A stretch of DNA of 64,000 nucleotides. Origin: Flavisericum labens. GTDB lineage: Bacteria > Bacteroidota > Bacteroidia > Flavobacteriales > Flavobacteriaceae. This document shows, in pieces, positions 9,261 to 17,588 of this stretch (positions are counted from its first letter, which is position 1; every line of letters starts with the position of its first letter). The stretch spans positions 62,001-126,000 of the forward strand of contig NZ_JBJJBQ010000008.1 in assembly GCF_045446075.1 (NCBI RefSeq), in the 5' to 3' direction. Made by a program: the position numbers and the translations under genes. The notes under the pieces were generated by a model, which searched no databases, was not told where the DNA came from, and was given only the letters and a program-made list of their open reading frames with translations.

Positions 9261-10361
9261 ATGACTAAACAAGCACTTTCGTTTTCAAGAACTGACTCTG
9301 CTAAATTTTTTAGAACATTAAATAAACGGGTTAACGATTACTTTAAGGAAAATAAAGTAAAACGCACCGGCAACTGGAAAATATGGGTAAAAACCATAGT
9401 AATGTTCTCTTTATTTTTAACACCTTATTTTTTATTATTAACCTTAGATATGCCAGGTTGGGCGCAGCTATTACTAACTATTGTTATGGGTGTGGGCATG
9501 GCCGGTGTAGGCATGAATGTAATGCATGATGGCAACCATGGTTCTTTTTCAAATAAAGCTTGGGTGAACCGTTTAATGGGGAGCAGTATTTATATTCTCG
9601 CAGGAAATGTTTACAACTGGAAAGTACAACATAACGTACTCCACCATACTTATACAAACGTACACGGACACGACGAAGATTTAGACGCTGGGAGGATTTT
9701 AAGATTCACCAAACATTCTGAGTGGAAATGGTACCATAAATTTCAGCATTACTATTCGGTTTTACTATACGGATTGCTAACTATCAATTGGGCGATTACT
9801 ACCGATTGGCAGCAAATGCGTCGCTACATGAAGCGAAAATTATCTTACGGTAAATTTCCAAACCCCACTTGGAACTGGAGTAAATTGGTAATTTCTAAAG
9901 TTATATATATAGCTATTTGGATTGTTGTTCCTATGCTATTTTTAGATATCGCTTGGTGGAAAATTTTAATCGGATTTTTTGTGATGCACTACACCGCTGG
10001 CTTAATTTTAAGTGTGGTTTTTCAATTGGCTCACGTTATGGATGAAGCCGAAATGCCATTACCAGAAAAAGACGGTACATTAAAAAATACATGGGCTATT
10101 CACCAACTTAAAACTACGATTAACTTTAGTACCAAAAACAAAATTGTTAACTGGTTTACTGGCGGATTGAACCATCAGGTTGAACATCATATTTTTCCGC
10201 ACATCAGTCATGTGCATTACACTAAGATTTCAAAAATAGTTAGAGAAACAGCTAAAGAATTTAACTTACCATATAACGAATATAAAACAACCCGCAGCGC
10301 TATTATTTCTCATTTTAGATATCTGAAAGAGATGGGAAGAAAACCAGCATTGCAAGTCTAA
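9261..10361 (+). CDS. Membrane fatty acid desaturase
   Basis: A 366-residue membrane-bound acyl-lipid or acyl-CoA desaturase with all three histidine boxes that bind the di-iron centre: HDGNH (89-93), HNVLHH (124-129) and HQVEHH (305-310). Two pairs of membrane helices flank the boxes, as in the family. There is no fused cytochrome b5 domain. The HQVEHH form of the third box is typical of front-end and linoleoyl-CoA-type desaturases, but regioselectivity cannot be read from sequence. It probably adjusts membrane fluidity. The aminotransferase gene follows 24 bp downstream on the same strand. Confidence 0.9.
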   Translation: MTKQALSFSRTDSAKFFRTLNKRVNDYFKENKVKRTGNWKIWVKTIVMFSLFLTPYFLLLTLDMPGWAQLLLTIVMGVGMAGVGMNVMHDGNHGSFSNKAWVNRLMGSSIYILAGNVYNWKVQHNVLHHTYTNVHGHDEDLDAGRILRFTKHSEWKWYHKFQHYYSVLLYGLLTINWAITTDWQQMRRYMKRKLSYGKFPNPTWNWSKLVISKVIYIAIWIVVPMLFLDIAWWKILIGFFVMHYTAGLILSVVFQLAHVMDEAEMPLPEKDGTLKNTWAIHQLKTTINFSTKNKIVNWFTGGLNHQVEHHIFPHISHVHYTKISKIVRETAKEFNLPYNEYKTTRSAIISHFRYLKEMGRKPALQV

Positions 10362-10385
10362 TCACAATTTATTTACCTAAATTAC

Positions 10386-11570
10386 ATGCAATTACTATCT
10401 GATAGAATTTTAAACATGGCTACGTCTGCAACGTTAGCCATGGCAGCCAAAGCAAGAGAATTAAGGGGCGAAGGCAAAGATATTATTGGTTTAAGTCTTG
10501 GTGAACCAGACTTTAACACCCCTGATTTCATTAAAGACGCAGCTATACAAGCGATTAACGACAATTACAACTCGTATTCGCCTGTTGATGGTTATGCCGA
10601 TTTAAAAGAGGCCATTATCACCAAGTTTAAACGCGATAACAATTTAACTTACACACTACCACAAATTGTAGTTTCAACCGGGGCTAAACAATCTTTGGCC
10701 AATATCGCTGGAGTTATGCTCAATAAAGGTGATGAAGTTATTTTACCATGCCCATATTGGGTAAGCTACTCGGATATTGTAAAGTTGAATGATGGTACTC
10801 CAGTAGAGGTAAAAACGACAATCGACACTGATTTTAAAATGACACCAGAGCAATTGGAGGCTGCTATTACACCAAATACAAAAATGATGTGGTTCAGTTC
10901 GCCTTGTAACCCAAGTGGATCTGTTTACAGCAAAGAGGAATTGAGAGGTTTAGCCGATGTTTTGGTGAAACACCCTAATATTTATGTGGTTTCTGATGAA
11001 ATTTATGAGCATATCAATTATGGCGAAGGTCATGCCAGCATTGCGGAGTTTGATGATATGTACGACCGAACAATAACTGTAAATGGTGTATCGAAAGCGT
11101 TTGCAATGACCGGATGGCGTATTGGTTACATTGGTGCTCCAGAAAAAATAGCCAGGGCTTGCAACAAGCTCCAAGGTCAAATTACCAGTGGCGCAAACTG
11201 TATTGCACAGCGCGCTGTAATTACCGCTTGTAATGAATCGCCAGAAAAGGTGAAATACATGATAGATGAGTTTAAAGAGCGTCGCGATTTAATTTTAGGA
11301 TTATTGGGCGACATTGAAGGCTTTAAAACCAATACCCCAGAAGGTGCGTTTTATGTATTCCCTAACGTAACACATTACTTCGGAAAAACATTAAAAGGTA
11401 AAAAGATAAACAACGCTACCGATTTTTCTTTGTACTTATTGGAAGAAGCGCTTGTAGCCACCGTAACTGGTGAAGCTTTTGGAAATCCAGATTGTATTAG
11501 GATTTCGTATGCGGCTTCCAAAGAACAAATTATTGAAGCGATTAAGCGAATTAAGGAGGCGGTTAGTTAA
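10386..11570 (+). CDS. Class I PLP-dependent aminotransferase (aspartate aminotransferase type)
   Basis: A 394-residue fold-type I aminotransferase of the aspartate aminotransferase Ib group. Visible features are SLGEPDFNTP near the N-terminus, SSPCNPSGS (substrate-binding NPSG), SDEIYEHI (Asp204 and Tyr207, cofactor contacts), and GVSKAFAMTGWRIGYIG with the PLP-binding Lys237 and Arg245. RISYAAS near the C-terminus holds the expected carboxylate-binding Arg. Transamination of aspartate or glutamate with 2-oxo acids is likely; exact specificity cannot be fixed. It follows the desaturase by 24 bp and ends at a strong terminator. Confidence 0.9.
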   Translation: MQLLSDRILNMATSATLAMAAKARELRGEGKDIIGLSLGEPDFNTPDFIKDAAIQAINDNYNSYSPVDGYADLKEAIITKFKRDNNLTYTLPQIVVSTGAKQSLANIAGVMLNKGDEVILPCPYWVSYSDIVKLNDGTPVEVKTTIDTDFKMTPEQLEAAITPNTKMMWFSSPCNPSGSVYSKEELRGLADVLVKHPNIYVVSDEIYEHINYGEGHASIAEFDDMYDRTITVNGVSKAFAMTGWRIGYIGAPEKIARACNKLQGQITSGANCIAQRAVITACNESPEKVKYMIDEFKERRDLILGLLGDIEGFKTNTPEGAFYVFPNVTHYFGKTLKGKKINNATDFSLYLLEEALVATVTGEAFGNPDCIRISYAASKEQIIEAIKRIKEAVS

Positions 11571-11603
11571 CATTTCTGACTAAATTAAATTAAATAATTA
11601 TTG

Positions 11604-11638
11604 AACCTGCCAGATTTTAAAATCTGGCAGGTTTTTAT
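11604..11638 (+). terminator. Strong intrinsic terminator
   Basis: A perfect 15-bp palindrome (AACCTGCCAGATTTT and its complement, 11604-11633) followed by T residues. It lies between convergent genes and could stop transcription from both sides. Confidence 0.85.
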
Positions 11639-11656
11639 TTCGAATAAAGATGTTAA

Positions 11657-12163
11657 TTAATATCCTTCAAACCGTTCACTAAAGCAGTCAATGCCTTCTG
11701 TATGGTTTAAACGTTCTATTTTTTCTGAAGCAGTATTGGCTCTCCAAACTTCTGCGATATCTTTAATTTTCAAACTATCCGTTTTCTTAACAACCGCTAT
11801 AAGGTTTTCATCACTTTCATCGTTAATTTCACAATATCCGATAGTTACAAACGTAGAATCGTCCCTTTTCAAAATAACCAAAGTATCTAAAACTTTATAA
11901 ATTCTTTTCGCGGAAGAATCTCTGGAAATTCTATTAAAAAGAATTAAGTTCTGTTTTGAATTTTCTAAATGAAGCACACCGTGCTTAGCCTCAATGTTAT
12001 TATCATAAATGATGGTATCACTTATTTTGGTATAGGCTGACAAAACTTTAAATTTCTTAAAATTTTGAAACGCTTTTCCGATTACAGAATCGGTGTTATT
12101 ATCCGTTTTATCAACACAATTTATTAATAATAGGAACGAAGGAATAAAGAGTAGATATTTCAC
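11657..12163 (-). CDS. Hypothetical lipoprotein
   Basis: A 168-residue predicted lipoprotein: signal peptide MKYLLFIPSFLLLINC with Cys16 as the lipidation site, then an acidic polar body rich in Asp, Ser and Lys. I do not recognise a family. It lies about 80 bp downstream of trkH on the same strand, so it may be read through from trkAH, but the gap is long for an operon and no function in potassium uptake is implied. It converges with the aminotransferase gene across the terminator at 11604. Confidence 0.7.
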   Translation of the reverse strand: MKYLLFIPSFLLLINCVDKTDNNTDSVIGKAFQNFKKFKVLSAYTKISDTIIYDNNIEAKHGVLHLENSKQNLILFNRISRDSSAKRIYKVLDTLVILKRDDSTFVTIGYCEINDESDENLIAVVKKTDSLKIKDIAEVWRANTASEKIERLNHTEGIDCFSERFEGY

Positions 12164-12242
12164 AAGGTTTAATTTGTAATCATATAATGAATCACAAAAA
12201 TCATTCCGAAGGAATTAAAAGAAGTATATGTTTAGAAGAAAC

Positions 12243-13736
12243 CTATCTATTCCGCCAAAAGAACGGTGTAAACAGAATAAGCACCGTAAAGAGCTCTAAA
12301 CGGCCAATAAGCATTAAAAACGAAGCCCACCATTGCGCTAAATCAGGCAGCGCCGCATAATTGTTTACAGGCCCAAAATCACCCAAAGCTGGCCCAACAT
12401 TCCCAAGTGTAGATGCCGACAAACCAATAGCCGATTTAAAATCAAGCCCAAACATAGAAAAGACTAAAGCACCGATTATAAATGACAACATATATAGGAT
12501 AAAAAATCCAAGAATATTAAATACAATATCGCCCGTAATGGCTCTTTTATTATAACGCACGGGTAAAATGGCACTGGGGTGCAAGGTGCGTTTAAATTCC
12601 AGAAACCCATTTTTTATCAGTATAAGGTGGCGCACTACTTTTACACCTCCAGAAGTACTACCGGCTGATCCTCCAAGAAACATCAGTCCAAAAAAGAACA
12701 CCACCAAAAACGGCGTCCACATGGTATAATCGGCAGTAACAAAACCTGTGGTGGTTATCACCGAAATGACTTGAAATAATCCGTGCCTAAATGCACTTTC
12801 ACCTTTACCCCAAACCATGGGGTGATCCACTGAAGAAGCTGACACATCTGCTCCAAAATAAATGAGCAAGGCTGCAATAATGGTAAAAATGGCGATAAAC
12901 TTAAAGTATAGTTTAAATTCTTCATCTTGAATTACTTTTTGCACTTTTCCTTTAAAGGCAAAATAACTGAGCACAAAGTTGGTGCCCGCCAAAAACATAA
13001 ACAAAATAATTATGTATTGAATCACCGGGCTATCATTCCAATAAGCCACACTGGCATTTTTTGTAGAAAAACCCCCAGTTGACAGAGTACAGAGCGCATG
13101 GTTTATGGCATCAAAAAACGACATTCCTGCAACGCTTAACAGCAATGTTTCGATAGCAGTATACCCAAAATAGATGAGCCACAAACGCTTCGCTGTATCC
13201 GTAATTCTGGGGTGTAATTTATCGGCACTGGGCCCAGGAGCCTCGGCTGCAAAAAGCTGCATACCACCAATTCCCAATAAAGGCAAAATAGCAATGGCTA
13301 AAACGATAATACCCATACCGCCTATCCAATGAGTTAGGCTTCGCCAAAACAAAACACCTTCGGGCATGGCTTCAATATCGTTTAAAATAGAAGCGCCCGT
13401 TGTGGTATAGCCCGACATGGTTTCGAAAAAGGCATTGGTAAAACTGGGTATACTTTCTGTTAGGAGATAAGGCAATGTACCAGAAAGCGACATAATTATC
13501 CAACCGAAACCTACAACAATATAACCTTCACGTTTATTTATTTCTTTTCTATGGCTTTTGGTAAGTAACATGGCAACCGCCCCTATTGCTGAGGCTATAA
13601 TTCCTGACAAAACCAACCGCAAGGTCACGCCATCTTGATAGATTAAACTTACTAGGGCTGACAACAGCATAAAGCCACCATTAAAAAGAAATAGCAGTCC
13701 TAAGAAATGAAAAATAATTTTGTAGTTAAGTTTCAT
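12243..13736 (-). CDS. trkH: Potassium uptake protein TrkH
   Basis: TrkH/KtrB family K+ channel-like subunit (497 aa), an inner-membrane protein with four pore repeats. Each repeat shows its selectivity-filter segment: SGYTTTGAS, TLSTGGFST, TTTGFVTAD and ASTLGNVGPA. The N-terminus is hydrophobic without a cleavable signal. It lies 6 bp downstream of trkA, which supplies the regulatory RCK subunit, so the two genes encode one Trk uptake system. The charged KNGFLEFKRTLHPSA loop between repeats is typical of TrkH. Confidence 0.95.
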   Translation of the reverse strand: MKLNYKIIFHFLGLLFLFNGGFMLLSALVSLIYQDGVTLRLVLSGIIASAIGAVAMLLTKSHRKEINKREGYIVVGFGWIIMSLSGTLPYLLTESIPSFTNAFFETMSGYTTTGASILNDIEAMPEGVLFWRSLTHWIGGMGIIVLAIAILPLLGIGGMQLFAAEAPGPSADKLHPRITDTAKRLWLIYFGYTAIETLLLSVAGMSFFDAINHALCTLSTGGFSTKNASVAYWNDSPVIQYIIILFMFLAGTNFVLSYFAFKGKVQKVIQDEEFKLYFKFIAIFTIIAALLIYFGADVSASSVDHPMVWGKGESAFRHGLFQVISVITTTGFVTADYTMWTPFLVVFFFGLMFLGGSAGSTSGGVKVVRHLILIKNGFLEFKRTLHPSAILPVRYNKRAITGDIVFNILGFFILYMLSFIIGALVFSMFGLDFKSAIGLSASTLGNVGPALGDFGPVNNYAALPDLAQWWASFLMLIGRLELFTVLILFTPFFWRNR

Positions 13737-13742
13737 CTGTTT

Positions 13743-15092
13743 TTATCGAAACAATCGTTCTACACCTTTAATAGATTGCAACAAGCTACAAACAACCACA
13801 CGGTCGCCTTCACGAATTTTAAAATCGCCCAAAGCAATAATTCCTTCGCCATTTCTTACTACACCACCAATAATGGCCGATCTAGGGAAATCGATATTCT
13901 TAATAAATTTGTTACATACCGCAGAAGTTGGCCTAACTTCAAACTCCAACAACTCGGCGTTCATATTGTTCAGCTTGGTCATGGCCACAACCTCACCTTT
14001 TCTTATATATCTAAAAATTGTATTTGCTGCAAGTAGCTTTTTATTAATCAGCGTTTCAATACCAACGGAATGGGATAATTCAAAATAATCCATATTCTCA
14101 ACCAGCGCCACCGTTTTTTTAACCCCTTTTGATTTTGCAACCAAACAAGACATGATATTGGTTTCAGAATTGGCCCCAACCGCAATAAAAGCATCCATAT
14201 CACCAATGCTTTCTTCTTCTAATACATCTACATTCTTACCATCGCTTTGTATGACCAAAACATTTGGCAAATCATCTGCAATATCGAAAGCACGCTCTCT
14301 ATTGGCTTCTAAAAGTTTTACGTTGAATCCCTTTTGGCTTAAATCGCGAGCCGATTTATACCCTATTCGGCTACCTCCCAATATCATTACATTTTTAATA
14401 TCGGTATTGGCCTTTCCAGTTAGACGACAAAGTTCTTCACCTCCACCTTCAGAAGTTATAAACACCACACTATCCCCCCTTTTAAATTGGGTATCACCAC
14501 GAGGAATAATCGTGTATTGTGTTCCGAAACGTTGAATTGCTATAGGAACGAAATGAATTTCAGGAAATATTTTAGCAGCTTCCTTTACGGTTTTACCAAC
14601 GAAAGAAGCCGACCTAGAAAGTGTTAAGCCTGCCATAGTTAGAGCCCCATTTTCAAATTCATAGGTATCGTTAAAAGATGACTGCTTTAGCGACAATTCA
14701 ATCTCTGAAGCGGCCAAAGACTCTGGGGATATTAACTCATCAATTCCCAATTCCGTAAAACCAACTTCGTCTTTATGACGAATAAATTCTGTGTTGGAAA
14801 TTCTTGCAATCGTTTTTTTCGACCCCAATTGCTTGCCTAAAACGCAAGCAGTAATATTGGTGGTTTCACTCGAAGTAACCGCAATAAACAAATCAGAAGA
14901 CTCTACCCGAGCATCCTTTAATATAGCAATTGAAGTGGCGTCGCCACGTATAACTTTAATATCTAAATGCGTATCTGCGTAAGCTAAACTTTCTTTATCA
15001 GTGTCTATTAAGGTAATCTCTTGAGACTCGTAAGACAACAGTTTTGCTAAATGAAACCCTACTTCACCAGCTCCAGCAATAATAATTTTCAT
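13743..15092 (-). CDS. trkA: Trk potassium uptake regulatory subunit TrkA
   Basis: TrkA (449 aa), the cytoplasmic gating ring of the Trk K+ system. It has two tandem RCK modules, each a Rossmann NAD-binding domain plus an RCK_C domain. The first begins MKIIIAGAGEVGFHLAKLL; the second begins near residue 230 with VMILGGSRIGYKSARDL. The promoter at 15118-15125 gives a leader of about 19 bases. It is divergent from menG/ubiE over a 137-bp shared control region. Confidence 0.95.
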   Translation of the reverse strand: MKIIIAGAGEVGFHLAKLLSYESQEITLIDTDKESLAYADTHLDIKVIRGDATSIAILKDARVESSDLFIAVTSSETTNITACVLGKQLGSKKTIARISNTEFIRHKDEVGFTELGIDELISPESLAASEIELSLKQSSFNDTYEFENGALTMAGLTLSRSASFVGKTVKEAAKIFPEIHFVPIAIQRFGTQYTIIPRGDTQFKRGDSVVFITSEGGGEELCRLTGKANTDIKNVMILGGSRIGYKSARDLSQKGFNVKLLEANRERAFDIADDLPNVLVIQSDGKNVDVLEEESIGDMDAFIAVGANSETNIMSCLVAKSKGVKKTVALVENMDYFELSHSVGIETLINKKLLAANTIFRYIRKGEVVAMTKLNNMNAELLEFEVRPTSAVCNKFIKNIDFPRSAIIGGVVRNGEGIIALGDFKIREGDRVVVCSLLQSIKGVERLFR

Positions 15093-15117
15093 TATCTATT
15101 AATCATAAAAAGTATGA

Positions 15118-15125
15118 CAAATATA
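15118..15125 (-). promoter_or_regulatory. trkA promoter, -7 element
   Basis: Reverse strand TATATTTG, an exact TAnnTTTG match, 26 bp upstream of the trkA ATG. Confidence 0.65.
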
Positions 15126-15169
15126 CTATAAATTAGGTATTGACATATTAATTTACTCTTTTATAATAA

Positions 15170-15195
15170 TATGCATCTTATTATTTTATGCATCT
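15170..15195. repeat. Two TATGCATCT repeats between divergent promoters
   Basis: TATGCATCT occurs at 15170-15178 and 15187-15195, 17 bp apart. Each contains the palindrome ATGCAT. They lie just upstream of the menG/ubiE -7 box and behind the trkA promoter, a plausible place for an operator. Confidence 0.4.
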
Positions 15196-15204
15196 GTAAA
15201 AGTT

Positions 15205-15212
15205 TATATTTG
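15205..15212 (+). promoter_or_regulatory. menG/ubiE promoter, -7 element
   Basis: TATATTTG is an exact TAnnTTTG match. The inferred transcription start near 15219 is only about 11 bases before the TTG start codon at 15230. Confidence 0.65.
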
Positions 15213-15229
15213 TCGAAAATTTTTCAGAT

Positions 15230-15958
15230 TTGTCAAAAGTTAAGCCCTATAAAAATAGTGATTTAGGTAAAAAAGAACAGGTTACTAAAATGTTCGATAC
15301 CATTTCTGGAGACTACGACGGTCTTAACCGCGTTATTTCTTTTGGAATAGACATTAAATGGCGAAAAAAAGTGGTAAAAATGGTTGCCCAAAACAACCCT
15401 AAGACCATTTTAGATATTGCTACTGGCACCGGCGATTTGGCCATAAATTTAGTTGAAACTAATGCCAATGAAATTGTAGGCTTAGACATAAGTTCTGGTA
15501 TGTTGGACATAGGAAAAGAAAAAATAAAAAAGAAAGGCTTAGAGTCTAAAATTGAAATGGTTTTGGGCGACAGTGAAAATATGCCTTTTGACGACAATAC
15601 CTTTGATGCCATTACCGTAGCCTTTGGTGTACGTAACTTCGAAAATTTAGAAATCGGACTGAAAGAAATTTTAAGAGTGCTGAAACCAAATGGTTCTTTT
15701 GTTATTTTGGAAACCTCTATCCCCACGAAAACACCATACAAACAAGGCTATAAATTTTACACAAAAAATATTTTACCGCTAATCGGTAAAGTGTTTTCGA
15801 AAGATAGAAGTGCCTATCAGTACCTATCTGAATCGGCTTCTGTTTTTCCTTATGGAGAAGCTTTAAACAATATTTTACGCAAAATTGGGTTTATAAATGT
15901 TGAAGATTTTCCACAAACTTTTGGTGTGGCCACAATCTATAAATCATCCAAGTCATAA
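15230..15958 (+). CDS. ubiE: Demethylmenaquinone methyltransferase (UbiE/MenG)
   Basis: A 242-residue SAM-dependent methyltransferase that makes menaquinone from demethylmenaquinone, the quinone used by Na+-NQR in this phylum. Signatures are MFDTISGDYDGLNRVISFGID near the start, the SAM motif ILDIATGTGDLAINL, and VAFGVRNFENLEIGL. The start is a TTG at 15230; no ATG in frame precedes the conserved N-terminus, and the promoter at 15205-15212 leaves little room upstream. The stop is one base before the porT ATG, so the two genes form an operon. Confidence 0.95.
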   Translation: MSKVKPYKNSDLGKKEQVTKMFDTISGDYDGLNRVISFGIDIKWRKKVVKMVAQNNPKTILDIATGTGDLAINLVETNANEIVGLDISSGMLDIGKEKIKKKGLESKIEMVLGDSENMPFDDNTFDAITVAFGVRNFENLEIGLKEILRVLKPNGSFVILETSIPTKTPYKQGYKFYTKNILPLIGKVFSKDRSAYQYLSESASVFPYGEALNNILRKIGFINVEDFPQTFGVATIYKSSKS

Positions 15959-15959
15959 C

Positions 15960-16694
15960 ATGAAGTACTTTTTTGTAGTAATATCATTTTTATTTATAAC
16001 ACAAACCACTAGTGCCCAGCTTTTTAAAAAAGAAAAAGTAACGTACGATGCCAACCAAGGTCGCGGATCTACCGATAACAACTTACTGCGTTGGGGCTAC
16101 TTTTTAGGAATCAGTAATTACGATTTCAACTTTGATTACAATAACGATTTACGTGATGATATTTATGTTAAACGAAGTCCTGGTTTTAACGTAGGACTCA
16201 TAGGAAATTTACGCATAAACAGTTTTATCGATTTGCGTTTAGAGCCGGGATTATTAATCACAACTCGAGAGCTTAATTATAGCCAAGAATATTTTCAAGG
16301 AGTACCCGATGTAAAATCATCAGATTTAATAAGAGAAGTAAAATCTACCTACATCCACGTACCTCTTTTGGTAAAAGTTTCCACTAAACGAATCAATAAT
16401 TTCAAACCATTTATTGTTGGTGGTTTTTCAACGGCATTAAACCTTTCGAGTAACGAAAAAAACCCAGAAGACAACAGCAATGGGCAATTTAGAACTACTA
16501 AAAACTCTATTTTTTACGAGTTAGGTTTTGGTATTGATTTTTACTTGTATAATTTTAAGTTTACACCTTCTATCCGTGGACTTTTCGGAATTAATGATGA
16601 GTTAGTAAGAGATGAAGACCCCAGTAGCCCATGGACGAGCAACATAAACAGTATGAAATCGCGCGGGGTGTTTATTAATTTCACCTTTCAGTAA
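15960..16694 (+). CDS. porT: PorT/SprT-like outer-membrane barrel protein (type IX secretion, gliding)
   Basis: A 244-residue exported protein with signal peptide MKYFFVVISFLFITQTTSAQ and a beta-barrel C-terminal pattern of alternating residues. The segment LLRWGYFLGISNYDFNFDY and the terminal GVFINFTFQ fit the PorT/SprT family needed for type IX secretion in Porphyromonas gingivalis and gliding in Flavobacterium johnsoniae. I start at the ATG at 15960; an overlapping longer frame would run inside the ubiE gene. It is cotranscribed with ubiE, and its stop abuts that of the convergent methyltransferase gene. Confidence 0.8.
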   Translation: MKYFFVVISFLFITQTTSAQLFKKEKVTYDANQGRGSTDNNLLRWGYFLGISNYDFNFDYNNDLRDDIYVKRSPGFNVGLIGNLRINSFIDLRLEPGLLITTRELNYSQEYFQGVPDVKSSDLIREVKSTYIHVPLLVKVSTKRINNFKPFIVGGFSTALNLSSNEKNPEDNSNGQFRTTKNSIFYELGFGIDFYLYNFKFTPSIRGLFGINDELVRDEDPSSPWTSNINSMKSRGVFINFTFQ

Positions 16695-17420
16695 TTAACA
16701 AGAACCTCTTTTAAATTCACTCAACAAAATGGCTGTTGCCGTTGCTACATTAAGGCTTTCGGCGGCTTGTAAATCTCCAAATCGCGGTATCGCTAATCTT
16801 TCTGTTACAATAGCTTCAATTTCTTTTGATATACCATTGGCCTCATTACCCATAACCAGAGCGCCTCGCTTCGGCAAATTGGACGAGTACACATTTTTGC
16901 CATCCATAAATGCACCAAAAACCGAGCCGTCGTAGGTGTTTAAAAATACTTTTAAATCTACATAAATTATATTAACCCGCGTTATGGAGCCCATGGTAGC
17001 CTGCACTACTTTTGGATTAAAACAATCTACCGTGTGGTTGCTGCAGACCAAATCTTTTATACCAAACCAATCGCAAAGCCTAATAATAGTACCAAGATTC
17101 CCTGGATCGCTTACAGCGTCCAAAATCAAAATAAGTCCTTTATTATTAACGGGTTGTTCATTCGGAATTTCAAAAACAGCCAATGCTGTATTCGGTGTCT
17201 TTAAAAAACTGATGCGCTTTAGATCTTTTTCTGAGATTACGGTTTCATCTTTGGCATCAATATTGAATGACTTTGTGGTAAATAATGCATGAAGTTTAAG
17301 TGATGATTCCAAAAGTTCGCTTATGGTTTTTACACCTTCAGCAACAAATAAACCATATTGTTGTCTAAACTTTTTTTGCTTTAAACTGTTTATTAGTTTG
17401 ATTTGACTCTTAGTAATCAT
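16695..17420 (-). CDS. TrmH/SpoU family RNA 2'-O-methyltransferase
   Basis: A 241-residue SPOUT-superfamily methyltransferase. The N-terminal SpoU substrate-binding domain starts MITKSQIKLINSLKQKKFR. The knotted catalytic domain has the three family motifs: DPGNLGTIIRLCDWFG, VMGNEANGIS and AAESLNVATATAILL. It methylates a ribose 2'-OH of rRNA or tRNA; the target site cannot be told. It is convergent with porT with no spacer between the stops, and no terminator is visible between them. Confidence 0.9.
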   Translation of the reverse strand: MITKSQIKLINSLKQKKFRQQYGLFVAEGVKTISELLESSLKLHALFTTKSFNIDAKDETVISEKDLKRISFLKTPNTALAVFEIPNEQPVNNKGLILILDAVSDPGNLGTIIRLCDWFGIKDLVCSNHTVDCFNPKVVQATMGSITRVNIIYVDLKVFLNTYDGSVFGAFMDGKNVYSSNLPKRGALVMGNEANGISKEIEAIVTERLAIPRFGDLQAAESLNVATATAILLSEFKRGSC

Positions 17421-17502
17421 CGCGTAAATGTAAATTTTTATAAAGAAAAGAAAATAATACGAAGCGCTGAAAATTATACTATTTATTTAAGTCTAAATAG
17501 TG

Positions 17503-17510
17503 TATTTTTG
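17503..17510 (+). promoter_or_regulatory. Promoter of the BamA-like gene, -7 element
   Basis: TATTTTTG is an exact TAnnTTTG match. The inferred start near 17517 leaves a leader of about 72 bases before the TTG start at 17589. Confidence 0.6.
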
Positions 17511-17588
17511 AACAAGTAAAAGGGCTGTTCTAAATTTTTAAGAACGGCAGATTTTGAAAAGAACGTCTTTAAAAAACCCGAATTTCAT

